A stretch of 64,000 bases of DNA from Kitasatospora fiedleri (GCF_948472415.1 NZ_OX419519.1:1-64000); one strand, 5' to 3'. Positions 45,813 through 54,787 are shown, numbered from the stretch's first letter. Notes: generated by a model not told the origin, from the letters alone. Made by a program: numbers and translations.

Positions 45813-46514
45813 GTGGCGGAACGCGGCGCGAAGTGGCCGTGGGTGGCGGTGGCCCTGGCCGTGCTGGGGATCTGGCTGTACGAGCGCGGCGGCGACCACA
45901 CCCCGCCGCCCGACGCCGCCGCGTCCGCCCGCGCCACCGCCCCGGCCTCCTCCGGCGCCCCGCCCGCCCCGTCCGGGTCGCCCGCGCCGTCCGGGTCCGC
46001 CTCCCCCACCGCGCGGGGCCCGGAGGACTACGCGCCGCCGCGGTTCGCGCCCGAGGTCGCGAAGTACGCGGCCGAGGCCGGGGTGAACCCGCAGCTGGTG
46101 ATGGCGGTCCTGTTCAACGAGGCGTACAAGCCGCACGGGCCGGAGGTCGAGCGGGCCTGGCAGAAGATGAAGCCGGACGCCTCCTTCGGGATCGCCAACA
46201 TGCACCGGGCGGCCTACGACGAGACCCGCCGCAACCGCCCGTTCGCCGACCGCCCGTGGGAGGACCTGCCGGACGACCCGGCGCTGGCCGTCCGCGCCGC
46301 CGCCTGGCACCTGCACGACCTGGGCGCCCAGCTGCCCGCCCACTGGTCCGGCTCCTACACCCGCGACGAGCTGATGGCCCTCGGCTACAACACCGGCGCC
46401 GGGAACATGCTCGCCTTCGCCCGCGGCGTCAACCCGGGCGCCGAGGCCCGCTCCTACCTGGACCGCCTGCACGACAACTGGTCCAAGTCCGCCGACGCCC
46501 TCGCCGCGCACTGA
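45813..46514 (+). CDS. membrane-anchored lytic-transglycosylase-like protein
   Basis: 233 residues. An N-terminal helix (WPWVAVALAVLGIWLY), a Ser/Pro/Ala spacer, then an SLT-like domain: EVAKYAAEAGVNPQLVMAVL, the presumed catalytic Glu in FNEAYKPHGPE, SFGIANMHRAAYDETR, and GYNTGAGNMLAFARG. It should cut the glycan strand of peptidoglycan outside the membrane. GTG at 45813 follows AGAAGGAG. Frame intact. Close to LCP and BlaI/M56 genes, giving a wall-maintenance neighbourhood. Confidence 0.8.
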   Translation: MAERGAKWPWVAVALAVLGIWLYERGGDHTPPPDAAASARATAPASSGAPPAPSGSPAPSGSASPTARGPEDYAPPRFAPEVAKYAAEAGVNPQLVMAVLFNEAYKPHGPEVERAWQKMKPDASFGIANMHRAAYDETRRNRPFADRPWEDLPDDPALAVRAAAWHLHDLGAQLPAHWSGSYTRDELMALGYNTGAGNMLAFARGVNPGAEARSYLDRLHDNWSKSADALAAH

Positions 46515-46587
46515 CGGCCGGTCGGAACCGGGCGGCGACACCCGGTAGTCTGACGCTCCGTCAACCACCGCTCACCGGAGGGTCACT

Positions 46588-47166
46588 GTGTCAGAGGACC
46601 TGCTCATCGCCAAGATCAGCCACGGGTTCGACCACCTCGACGCCGACGGGGACGGGCGACTCACCGAGCGCGACCACGTCCTGATGGGCCAGTCGGTGGC
46701 CCGGTCGCTGGGGCACCCGGCCGGGTCGCCCGAGGAGCAGCGGATCGTCGGGGCGTACGTGGCGATCTGGCGGGAGCTGCACCTGCCGCACCTGCCGGCG
46801 GGCGCGGTGGCGATGGGGCGGGCCGACTTCCTGGCCTCCACCGCCTCGCTGGCCGACGACCCGGAGGCCGCCGAGGCCGTCCTCGGGGCGCTCGGCCGGG
46901 CCTTCCTCGCGGTGGCGGACGCGGACGGCAACGGCGTGGTCGACGCGGACGAGTTCTTCGCCTTCCAGCACGGCCACTTCCCGCAGCTGCGGCGCAGCGA
47001 CGCCGACACCGCCTTCGCGCACCTGGACCGCGACGGCGACGGCGCGCTGTCCGCCGAGGAGTTCGTGACCGCGATCATCGAGTACTGGACCAGCCGCGAC
47101 CCGGACGCCCCGGGCAACTGGTGGACCGGCAGCCCGCAGGGCGACCCGGATCTCACCACGCTCTGA
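46588..47166 (+). CDS. EF-hand calcium-binding protein (calerythrin-like)
   Basis: 192 residues with three canonical loops, DADGDGRLTERD, DADGNGVVDADE and DRDGDGALSAEE, and a degenerate fourth site between the first two, as in calerythrin and CabC-type proteins of actinomycetes. Probably a cytosolic calcium buffer or sensor for aerial growth. GTG at 46588 behind GGAGGGTC. Frame intact. Confidence 0.9.
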   Translation: MSEDLLIAKISHGFDHLDADGDGRLTERDHVLMGQSVARSLGHPAGSPEEQRIVGAYVAIWRELHLPHLPAGAVAMGRADFLASTASLADDPEAAEAVLGALGRAFLAVADADGNGVVDADEFFAFQHGHFPQLRRSDADTAFAHLDRDGDGALSAEEFVTAIIEYWTSRDPDAPGNWWTGSPQGDPDLTTL

Positions 47167-47279
47167 CACCCGCTGCGCGGAGCCACCCGCCCGCGGTCCC
47201 GCCTGCGGCGACGCGCTTCCCGGCGCCCCGCCGGACGGGGCTGCGGGGCGCGGCGGCGTCCGGCGGGCACACTGGCGGC

Positions 47280-48023
47280 ATGACCGCTTCCCGCGCCCAG
47301 GGCACGCCGCCCGGCCCGCCACCGGACCACGACGAGCCGCACCACGGCGCGCTGGGCGGGCGGTTGAACTGGCTGCGCGCCGCGGTGCTCGGCGCCAACG
47401 ACGGCGTGGTGTCGACGGCGGGCCTGGTGGTGGGCGTCGCGGGGGCGAACTCCTCGTCCCACCAGCTGCTGACGGCCGGTCTGGCCGGGTTGCTGGCGGG
47501 CTCGTTGTCGATGGCGGCGGGCGAGTACGTGTCGGTGAGCACCCAGCGGGACGCCGAGCAGGCGGCCCTGGCGATGGAGCGCCGGGAGCTGCGCCTGACC
47601 CCGGAGGCGGAGCTGGCCGAGCTGGCGGGCCTGTACGAGGCGAAGGGCCTCGATCCGGAGCTGGCCCGGCAGGTGGCCGCGCAGCTGACCGCGCGCGACG
47701 CGCTGGCCGCCCACGCGGAGACCGAACTGGGCATCGATCCGGACGAGTTGACCAACCCGTGGCACGCCGCGTGGGCGTCCTTCGCGGCGTTCACGGTGGG
47801 GGCGCTGCTGCCGCTGCTGGCGATCGTGCTGCCGCCGCAGTCCGTCCGGGTGTGGGTCACGGTGGTGGCGGTGCTGGCGGCGCTGGTGGTGACGGGCTGG
47901 TCGAGCGCCCGGCTCGGCGGGGCGGACCCGCGCCGGGCGGTGCTGCGCAACGTGCTGGGCGGCGGCCTCGCGATGGGCGTGACGTACGTGGTGGGGGTGC
48001 TGATGGGCGCGGCGGGGGACTGA
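47280..48023 (+). CDS. VIT/CCC1-family metal transporter
   Basis: 247 residues. WLRAAVLGANDGVVSTAGLVVGV is the family's first helix with the conserved GANDG; then LAGLLAGSLSMAAGEYVSVS, a charged cytoplasmic part (residues 90-150) and three more helices. Relatives move Fe2+ or Mn2+ out of the cytosol. ATG at 47280; frame intact. Confidence 0.88.
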   Translation: MTASRAQGTPPGPPPDHDEPHHGALGGRLNWLRAAVLGANDGVVSTAGLVVGVAGANSSSHQLLTAGLAGLLAGSLSMAAGEYVSVSTQRDAEQAALAMERRELRLTPEAELAELAGLYEAKGLDPELARQVAAQLTARDALAAHAETELGIDPDELTNPWHAAWASFAAFTVGALLPLLAIVLPPQSVRVWVTVVAVLAALVVTGWSSARLGGADPRRAVLRNVLGGGLAMGVTYVVGVLMGAAGD

Positions 48024-48051
48024 GTCGGGGGCACGGGCCTGCGCACGCGCG

Positions 48052-48088
48052 GGGGCCCGCGCCGGGGAGTTCTCCCGGCGCGGGCCCC
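48052..48088. terminator. perfect 15-bp terminator hairpin
   Basis: GGGGCCCGCGCCGGG (48052-48066) and CCCGGCGCGGGCCCC (48074-48088) with a seven-base loop, between the convergent VIT and baeRF genes. The following 48095-48160 contains short GGTGGCGTCCG/GGCGGTGTCCG repeats. Confidence 0.8.
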
Positions 48089-48165
48089 GGTGGCGTCCGC
48101 CAGTGGTGGCGTCCGCCGGTGGCGGTGTCCGTCGGCGGTGTCCGCCGGTGGCGGTGTCCGTCAGC

Positions 48166-49263
48166 TCAGTAGCGCAGGTCGGCGGCGATCCGTCCGGCGT
48201 CGGAGAGGGTGCCGTCGGGGACGAAGCTGACGGTGGCGCCGGTGTCGAGGACGCGTTCGATGACCTCGTCGACGATGTCCTCGCGGGAGCCGGGCTCGCC
48301 GTCCTCGGCCGGGACCAGGTGGTCGCCGTCGTCGCGGGCGGTGGTGCGGAAGTTCTCCTCGACCACCAGCAGGGCGATCCGGCCCTCGGCGGCGGTCTGC
48401 CAGACCTCGTCGAGCCCGGCGGCGAACGCCTGCCGGCCGCGGGCCTTGTCGAGGCGGGCCAGGGCCTCGGTGATCTCCTGGTCGGCGTGCGCGCGCAGGG
48501 CGGGCTCGACCACCTGGCGGACGGTCTCGGCGTTGCCCTGGGCGAGGCCGCCGTGCGGGATCTGCGAGGTGGTGGCCTTGGCGATCGGGCCGACGGCGTC
48601 CAGCAGGGCGAGCGCGGGGGCGTCGCCGACCACGTACAGCGGGCGGGGGTCGGCGGCGAGCACCTTGCCGATCGCGGTGTCGGCCTGGCGGAGGAAGGTC
48701 TTGGTCTCCTCGTCCTGGAAGGTGCTGGGGGTGTCGCCGATCCGCTCCTGGCGCTCGGGGTCGGGGTTGTCGTAGACCCGGACCAGCGGGAAGCCGTGGG
48801 AGGTCTCCTCGGTGACGCGCTCCTTGTCGCCGCCCCACAGGACCACCCGGTCGGCGGCGACCGCGAGCACCCAGTAGGGGCGTTCGGCGATCTGCGAGGC
48901 GACCAGGTTCCGGGTGAGGAAGGTGTCGGAGAGGACCACCCGGGCGGGGGCGGTACGGCCGAGTGACCAGACCTGGTGCTCGCCGGGCGCGACGAGGATC
49001 GCCAGGCCGTCCTCGGCGTGCACCAGGTCGACCTCGGCGAGCGCCTTGTCGAGCTGCTCCAGGACGTCGATCCGGTCGGCGCGCGAGACGTCGGGGTCGG
49101 CCTGGACCTTCTCCTTGGCCTCGGCCAGCAGGTTGCGCAGCCGGACCGGGTCCTGCCCGTTGTCCGGCTCGCGGCGGTGCGTGGGCATCAGGATGGACAC
49201 CGCCGGATAGGAGCGGGGCCGGCGCAGCTCGGCGAGGACGGCGGGGCTGAGGGCGGGGTGCAT
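48166..49263 (-). CDS. baeRF-family (release-factor-eRF1-like) protein
   Basis: 365 residues. ILMPTHRREPDNGQDPVRL near the start, then GLAILVAPGEHQVWSL, RNLVASQIAERPYWVLAVAA and a long C-terminal part ending ALLVVEENFRT, VDEVIERVLDTGATVSFVP, matching the bacterial eRF1-like proteins often mislabelled chemotaxis proteins in streptomycetes. They are thought to act on stalled ribosomes or in stress. ATG at 49263 has GGAAAGGG upstream; AT-richer DNA at 49300-49360 is a likely promoter. The same frame stays open upstream into the DUF2809 gene, which I consider accidental. Confidence 0.78.
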   Translation of the reverse strand: MHPALSPAVLAELRRPRSYPAVSILMPTHRREPDNGQDPVRLRNLLAEAKEKVQADPDVSRADRIDVLEQLDKALAEVDLVHAEDGLAILVAPGEHQVWSLGRTAPARVVLSDTFLTRNLVASQIAERPYWVLAVAADRVVLWGGDKERVTEETSHGFPLVRVYDNPDPERQERIGDTPSTFQDEETKTFLRQADTAIGKVLAADPRPLYVVGDAPALALLDAVGPIAKATTSQIPHGGLAQGNAETVRQVVEPALRAHADQEITEALARLDKARGRQAFAAGLDEVWQTAAEGRIALLVVEENFRTTARDDGDHLVPAEDGEPGSREDIVDEVIERVLDTGATVSFVPDGTLSDAGRIAADLRY

Positions 49264-49393
49264 GGAGACCCTTTCCGAAGGCGGCTCGGCCTTCTGTGCG
49301 TGGACGCGCGAAGCCTGATTCTGCTCCCGAATGTCCCAAATGTACTCATTTGCCCACGCAAGCGGCGACCCGCCGGACCGCCCGCCGCCCCGT

Positions 49394-49773
49394 TCAGCCC
49401 CTGCCCCGCGCCGGCGGGATCGGTGGACGGCTCGGCGTACGGCCAGGTGGGCGGCGAGCGCGACGGCCGCGCCGAGGGCGTAGCCGAGCAGGTCGGAGGC
49501 GTCGAAGGTGGTGCCGAGGACGAGCCGGGCGAGGCGGCTGCGGCGTCCGAGGTCGGCGGGCAGGCCGGTGAGCTGGAAGAGTTCCACCGCCCAGCTCGCG
49601 GCGAGCGCGGCGGCACCGGCGCTCCACGGGCCGAGGCGGGGCGCGGCGGCCATCAGCAGGGTGTACAGCAGCACGGTGTACAGCGCCCCGCCGAGCAGCG
49701 CGGCAGCCCGGGCCGGTGCCAGGCCGGGCGCGACCAGGCCGGACGCCAGCACCGCGACCGCCCCGCCGACCAC
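49394..49773 (-). CDS. DUF2809-type small membrane protein
   Basis: About 125 residues with four helices: VVGGAVAVLASGLVAPGLA, AALLGGALYTVLLYTLLMA, WSAGAAALAASWAVELFQLT, ASDLLGYALGAAVALAAHLA. WAVELFQLTG and LLGYALGA are the DUF2809 marks. No stop occurs in this frame before baeRF; a stop at 49394 appears if one G is missing from a GGGG run just before it. Start at GTG 49773 is a guess. Function unknown. Confidence 0.6.
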
Positions 49774-49944
49774 CCGGCCCGGGCCCGCCACTCCCCCGGT
49801 TCCCCGGTCCCCACTCCCACTGCCCCTCCCGGCCCTGTTCCCGTCCCGGCCCGGCCCTCTCGTGCGGGTCGGCGGCGCGGGTCCGCCCAGCCCATCACAC
49901 GGGGCGGGTGCGGGCGGCGGCGGGGCCGGTCCTACGGTGGGGGC

Positions 49945-50469
49945 ATGCGGACCATCGAGTTGACCTGCGATCCGGCGTTCGACCGGGCGGTGCGGACGGT
50001 GTGGCGGCAGTTGGCCGACGGCGGGGTGGACTCGCTCGCGGACAACCCGCACCCGACGCACCGCCCGCACCTGACCCTGGCGGCGTGCGGCGCGATCGCG
50101 CCGGATCGGCTCGTGGAGATCGGTGAACTCCTGGACGGCGCGCTGCCGCTGGAGGTGCGCCTGTCGGGCCTGCTGTCGTTCAGCGCGCGCAGCCGCCGCC
50201 GGGTACTGGCCTGGGGCGTGGTCCCGGGCCCGGCGCTGATCGACCTGCACCGCGAGGTGTGGCGACTGCTGGCGGACGCCCCCGACCCCAACCCGCTCTA
50301 CCTGCCCGGCCGTTGGATGCCGCACCTGGGCCTGACCCGCCGGGTGGAGCCGGACGGCCTGGCGCTGGCGCACCGCCTGCTGGGCCGCCACCCGGACCTG
50401 ACCGGGGTCTTCGACGCGGCCCGCACCTTCGACGCCGAGAGCCAGCTGACCGCCCCGCTGCCCGACTGA
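49945..50469 (+). CDS. 2'-5' RNA ligase / 2H phosphoesterase family protein
   Basis: 174 residues. First 2H motif HRPHLTLAAC (HxT); second site WMPHLGLTRR, where the usual Thr is Gly, so activity may be reduced or changed. Between them LVEIGELLDGALPLEVRL and RVLAWGVVPGPALIDLHREV fit the fold. ATG at 49945. Frame intact. It ends 44 bases before the convergent epoxide hydrolase stop. Confidence 0.75.
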   Translation: MRTIELTCDPAFDRAVRTVWRQLADGGVDSLADNPHPTHRPHLTLAACGAIAPDRLVEIGELLDGALPLEVRLSGLLSFSARSRRRVLAWGVVPGPALIDLHREVWRLLADAPDPNPLYLPGRWMPHLGLTRRVEPDGLALAHRLLGRHPDLTGVFDAARTFDAESQLTAPLPD

Positions 50470-50513
50470 GCTGACGATCCGTCAACTACCTTTTCAAGTA
50501 CACCTGTTCTTGT

Positions 50514-51604
50514 CTAGCGCGCCGGGGCCGCCGTCAGCGAGGTGAAGAACTCCCGGACATCGCGGGCGAACAGCTCGGGCACCTCCATCGCCGCGAAGTG
50601 GCCGCCGCGGTCGAACTCCGACCAGTGCCGGACGTCGTAGCGCCGTTCGACCAGCGGGCGCACGGCCAGGGTGATGTCGTGCGCGAAGACCGCGACGCCG
50701 AGCGGCACCGGGCAGGGCGTACCGCCGCGCGGGGTCTCCCGGGTGAGGCGGGCGGAGGAGGCGGCGGTGGCGGTCAGCCAGTAGAGCGAGACGCCGGTGA
50801 GCAGGCGTTCGTCGTCCACCGGGGTGGCCGGGTCGGTCCACTGGGCGAACCGTTCGGCGATCCAGGCGAGTTGGCCGACCGGGGAGTCGGTGAGCGCGTA
50901 GCCGAGGGTCTGCGGGGTGGTGGCCTGGAGGGCCTGGTACGGGGGCCGGTTGGCCTGGAGGTGGCGGACCCGGTCGAGCCGGGCCTCGTCGGTGGCGGAC
51001 AGCGGGCCGGCCTCGGGGTCGGGCGGCAGCGGTTGGTAGGTGACGTGCACGCCGACCACCCGGTCGGGGCGTGCGCGCCGAGGGCGGTGGAGATGCCCGC
51101 GCCGAAGTCGCCGCCCTGGGCGCCGTAGCGCCGGTAGCCGAGGCGCTCCATGAGGGTGGCCCAGGCGCGGGCGACCCGGGGGACGTCCCAGCCGCGTTCG
51201 GTGGTGGGCCCGGAGAAGCCGAAGCCGGGGATGGACGGGACCACCAGGTGGAAGTCGCGGCGCAGCGGTTCGAGGACGTCCAGGAACTCCAGGAAGGAGC
51301 CGGGCCAGCCGTGGGTGAGGATCAGCGGGAGGGCGTCCGGGCGGTCGGCGCGCAGGTGCAGGAAGTGGATCCGCTGGCCGTCGATCTCGGTGGTGTACTG
51401 CGGCAGTTCGTTGATCCGGGCCTCGTGGGCGCGCCAGTCGTAGCGGGTGCGCCAGTGTTCGGCGAGCTGCTGGAGGCGGGCCAGCGGGAAGCCGTAGTCC
51501 CAGCCCGCGCCGTCGATCTCGTTGGGCCAGCGGGTGCGGGCGAGGCGGTCGGCGAGGTCGTCGAGGTCGGCCTGCGGGACGTGGATGCGGAAGGGTTCGA
51601 TCAC
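50514..51604 (-). CDS. epoxide hydrolase (alpha/beta-hydrolase with EHN domain)
   Basis: About 363 residues. EHN domain at the N-terminus (FRIHVPQADLDDLADRLARTRWP), oxyanion motif THGWPGSF, nucleophile Asp in AQGGDFGAGIS, and the C-terminal His in DRGGHFAAMEVPEL. It opens epoxides to diols, perhaps for detoxification. GTG at 51604. One break near 51070. It is divergent from a MarR gene, with two palindromes between, so MarR control is likely. Confidence 0.88.
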
Positions 51605-51651
51605 CGGGTTCCCCCTGGGGTGCGGCGGGTCGGGGTGCGGCGGGCGGCGCA

Positions 51652-51710
51652 TTCGTTAGCGCAATAAACGTTCGTCGCACTAACGAAGGTAGACTGTTAG
51701 TGGCACTAAC
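51652..51710. promoter_or_regulatory. two palindromic MarR operator candidates
   Basis: TTCGTTAG (51652-51659) pairs with CTAACGAA (51680-51687); a second site is GTTAGTG-G-CACTAAC (51696-51710). Both contain GTTAG/CTAAC half-sites and fill the 127-base gap between the epoxide hydrolase and MarR genes, so MarR can repress both. Confidence 0.65.
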
Positions 51711-51731
51711 GCAACAGTGGAGGACCCGCCC

Positions 51732-52205
51732 ATGAGCCCCGCCCCCGAGGAAGCCACCCCCGAACGGCTGCGCGCCATCCCCAGCCGTCTGCTGGCCGGG
51801 GCCGCCGCGGCCGCCGACCGACTGGTGGCCGAGCGGCTGGCCGCCGAGGGCGCCCGCAAGTGGCACTTCGCGGCCCTGGTCGCGCTCGCCGAGACCGGCC
51901 CCGTCAGCCAGGCCGAGCTCAGCCGCCGCACCGGCATCTACCGCAGCGACCTGGTCGCCGTGCTGAACGAACTCGCCGACGCCGGCTTCCTGGTCCGCGA
52001 CCCCGACCCGGTCGACCGCCGCCGCAACGTCATCACGCTCACCCCCGCCGGCCGGGCCCGGCTGCACCGGCTGGACGCCCTGGTCGAGGCCGCCCAGCAG
52101 GACCTGCTCGCCCCGCTCACCCCCGCCAGCGCGCGGAACTCACCGCCCTGCTGGCCCGGTTGACCGCCTACCACCGCCGCCGCGCACGAGGCCGACCACG
52201 GCTGA
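51732..52205 (+). CDS. MarR-family regulator
   Basis: About 158 residues. WHFAALVALAETGPVSQAEL, SRRTGIYRSDLVAVLNELAD and the wing RDPDPVDRRRNVITLTPAG are typical. After breaks near 52135 and 52180 the end reads ELTALLARLTAYHRR and HEADHG. ATG at 51732 behind GGAGG. Probably autoregulated through the palindromes just upstream. Confidence 0.87.
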
Positions 52206-52286
52206 GCCGCCGACCCTGGGCCGAGGGTCGGGGCCGCCGGAGGCGCGGGAAGCACGGGGAGCACCGGAGCGCGCCGGGGGCGTGCG

Positions 52287-52963
52287 TCAGCTCCGGCGCG
52301 CGCTTCGGGCCGGGACGGCGAGGCGGACCGGCCGTTCGACGGGGGCGGCGAGCAGGTCGTCCAGCTGGCCGGTGACGGTGGCGCGCAGTTCGTCGTCGTC
52401 GGTGAACTCGTGGTCCTGGAAGAGCGAGTGGCCGGTCCACATCAGGTTGGCGCAGATCCGGGCCGGGACCTGGCCGGTCTGTGCGCCGAGGCCGACCAGG
52501 GCGACCGAGGCGATGCTGCCGGGGTGGCGGCGTTCTGCCGGTGGACGGCCTGGAAGGCGGCGGCGCAGGCCAGCGCGACGTTCAAGGTCCGGCTGACGTC
52601 CTGGCCGGAGGTGCGCATGGTGGGGGTGGAGATCAGGAAGCGGGGCACGGCCGCGCCGGAGGGCACGCACACCGCGCTGCCGACCCTCAGCTCACCTCCG
52701 TGGCCGTCCCGGACGGCGCGCTGGACGCGCAGCTGGATGCCCGCGCCGAGGTGCCGCTTGATCACGGCATCCAGCCCGCCGTCCATCCGGCCGCGGGAGT
52801 TGGTGGGGGTCACCCAGGCGTCGACGTCCACGTCCAGGATCGAGCCGGTGCGGACCTCGACGCCGGGGGTGTCGGCGAACGCGGCGCGCCAGGCGGCCAC
52901 CACGTCGGGGTTGAGGTCGGTCAGCACCACGCGCAGCGGCTCGGGGGCGTGCTTGACGGTCAT
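52287..52963 (-). CDS. macro-domain protein (ADP-ribose binding or hydrolysing)
   Basis: About 225 residues. The fold is recognised by VEVRTGSILDVDVDAWVTPT, NSRGRMDGGLDAVIKRHLG (the conserved Asn and Gly-rich loop that hold ADP-ribose), GELRVGSAVCVPSG, RFLISTPTMR and, after a break near 52528, GSIASVALVGLGAQTG. This variant resembles macro domains found in phage tail genes. Macro proteins bind ADP-ribose or remove it from proteins or DNA (as DarG does). ATG at 52963. It is divergent from the UDG-ART gene, 164 bases away, so the two can share control and probably function. Confidence 0.82.
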
Positions 52964-53127
52964 GCGGGCGAACTCCGTTCGGCCGGGGTCTCGTTGTCGG
53001 TTCCGACGCTAGCGGCGGGCACCGACAGCCCCGGGCTGACGGTCTGTCGGCGGCCCGGTCTAACGTGATCTTCCGTTCGCGTCCCCCGCGTCCCCGTCGC
53101 CCCCCTCGCCTCCGTTGGAGCACCGTC

Positions 53128-54777
53128 ATGGCCGAGTCCACCCCGCCCCCCGCCACCCCGGACGACCCGCTGGCGCTCGCCGAGCTGTTCGCGGGCGGCG
53201 GCGAGGACTGGCTGCCGGTGCTGGGGCCGGTGATCGCGCGGCACCCGGACGCGGCCTCGTTCATCGGGCCGGGCCGACCGCAGGACGTGGTGCCGGTGCG
53301 GGAGTTGACGTTCCAGGCGCTGAAGCCGAACCCGCCGGGGAAGTGGAAGGTCGTGGTGTTCGGGCAGAACCCGTACCCGCGGTCGGAGAGCGCGACCGGC
53401 ATCGCGATGTTCGACAACACCTTCCACGACTGGAAGGACAGCCAGTTCGGCCGGGTGGTGAGCATCCGCTGCATCATCAAGGCCGCGGCGATGTGGAAGT
53501 ACGGCATCCCGAAGAAGACCCCGATCGCCGACCTGCGGGCGCTGCTGGCCCAGCACGGCACCGTGCAGCCGCCGGAGTGGTTCCAGGCGATGCTGACCCA
53601 GGGCGTGCTGCTGCTGAACGCGGCGCTGACGGCGAGCAGTGACGGTTCGACCGGCCCGGCGGCGCACACCGGGTTCTGGAAGCCGGTGGTGGAGAAGGTC
53701 GTGGAGGAGGTGCTGCGGGCCAAGCAGGAGGGCCCGGAGGAGGACCGCGGCGTGGTGTTCGCCTGGTGGGGGGCGCACGCGCGGGCGCTGAAGTCGGTGG
53801 TGCGGCGGCTGGAGGGGAAGTACCCGGACGTGCGGGTGGAGCACATCGACCACCCGAACCCGGCCGCGCAGGGCGACGTCTTCTGCGACGGCGCGCACTT
53901 CGCGGCGGTGAACGCGGCCCTGGAGGGTCTGGGCGCGGACCCGGTGGACTGGCTGCCGAGCGCCGGCTGGCAGGCCGCGGCGGCGGCCGAGGGCCGCACC
54001 GACGCGGGCACCGCCTCCCGGATGGGCGCGTTCATCGCCTCCACCATGGAGCTGCACCAGCTGTACCTGGAGCGGCTCGCCTCGGTGAAGGACGAGGGCC
54101 TCGAACTCCCGGCCGTCACCGGGGTGTTCGACCTGGAGCGGACGGGGTTCCGGGAGGCGGTGGAGCCGGTGGCGGCGCTGCTGCGCGGGCTGGAGCGGTA
54201 CGTCGGGACGGCGCACGAGTTCGGCAAGCGGTACGCGGACGCGAGGGCCGGGGCGGGCACGGGCGCGGGCACGGGCGCGAGCACGGGTGCGCTGGACGCG
54301 GAGGCGGTCGCGGCGCTGCACCTCTACACCTGCGAGTCGGCGTTCTACCGGGAGCTGAACGCGGCGCTGCGGCACCCGGACCGGGCCAGGCTGACCCCGT
54401 ACCTGCCGTACCTGCGGCTGCTGTTCGACGCGGTGGACCGGCTGCCGGCCCGCCCGGAGCCGCTGTGGCGCGGCGTGGCGCTGGACCTGCGGGCGCAGTA
54501 CCCGCTGGGGCGGACGATCACCTGGTGGGGCGTGTCCTCGTGCACCTCGCGTCCGGCGGTGGCCCGTTCGTTCCTGGGCGGCCGGGGCAGGCGCACGCTG
54601 TTCGAGGTGCGTCCGGCCCGGGCGGTGGGCATCCGGGAGTTCTCGGCGTTCACCGAGGAGGAGGAGTTCATCCTGCTGCCCGGCACCCGGCTGACCGTCA
54701 CGGACGTGGTCGCGGAGCGCGGCGGGCTGTGCACGGTGACGCTCACCGAGTCGGCGGAGCGGCCGCTGGTGTCCTGA
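53128..54777 (+). CDS. uracil-DNA-glycosylase-like / ADP-ribosyltransferase fusion
   Basis: 549 residues, one intact frame. Residues about 25-265 look like a uracil-DNA glycosylase: VVVFGQNPYPRSESATGIAM (motif A, here with Asn in place of Asp), GVLLLNAALTAS, VFAWWGAHARALKSVV, and HIDHPNPAAQGD (motif B, usually HPSP). Residues about 290-395 form a helical linker with a Gly/Ala/Thr stretch. Residues about 415-545 look like an R-S-E ADP-ribosyltransferase: LWRGVALDL (Arg), ITWWGVSSCTSRPAVARSFL (S-T-S motif), FSAFTEEEEFILLPG (ExE motif). No signal peptide, so it acts inside the cell. ATG at 53128 after TTGGAG. The divergent macro-domain gene is the natural eraser. Substrate unknown; nucleic acid is suggested by the N-terminal domain. 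Confidence 0.85.
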   Translation: MAESTPPPATPDDPLALAELFAGGGEDWLPVLGPVIARHPDAASFIGPGRPQDVVPVRELTFQALKPNPPGKWKVVVFGQNPYPRSESATGIAMFDNTFHDWKDSQFGRVVSIRCIIKAAAMWKYGIPKKTPIADLRALLAQHGTVQPPEWFQAMLTQGVLLLNAALTASSDGSTGPAAHTGFWKPVVEKVVEEVLRAKQEGPEEDRGVVFAWWGAHARALKSVVRRLEGKYPDVRVEHIDHPNPAAQGDVFCDGAHFAAVNAALEGLGADPVDWLPSAGWQAAAAAEGRTDAGTASRMGAFIASTMELHQLYLERLASVKDEGLELPAVTGVFDLERTGFREAVEPVAALLRGLERYVGTAHEFGKRYADARAGAGTGAGTGASTGALDAEAVAALHLYTCESAFYRELNAALRHPDRARLTPYLPYLRLLFDAVDRLPARPEPLWRGVALDLRAQYPLGRTITWWGVSSCTSRPAVARSFLGGRGRRTLFEVRPARAVGIREFSAFTEEEEFILLPGTRLTVTDVVAERGGLCTVTLTESAERPLVS

Positions 54778-54787
54778 CCGGGCGGCT

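Noticed and set aside
53128-54777. Reading this gene as an ordinary uracil-DNA glycosylase
   Set aside because: It is more than twice the usual length, has Asn in motif A, and its last 130 residues show the ART motif set.
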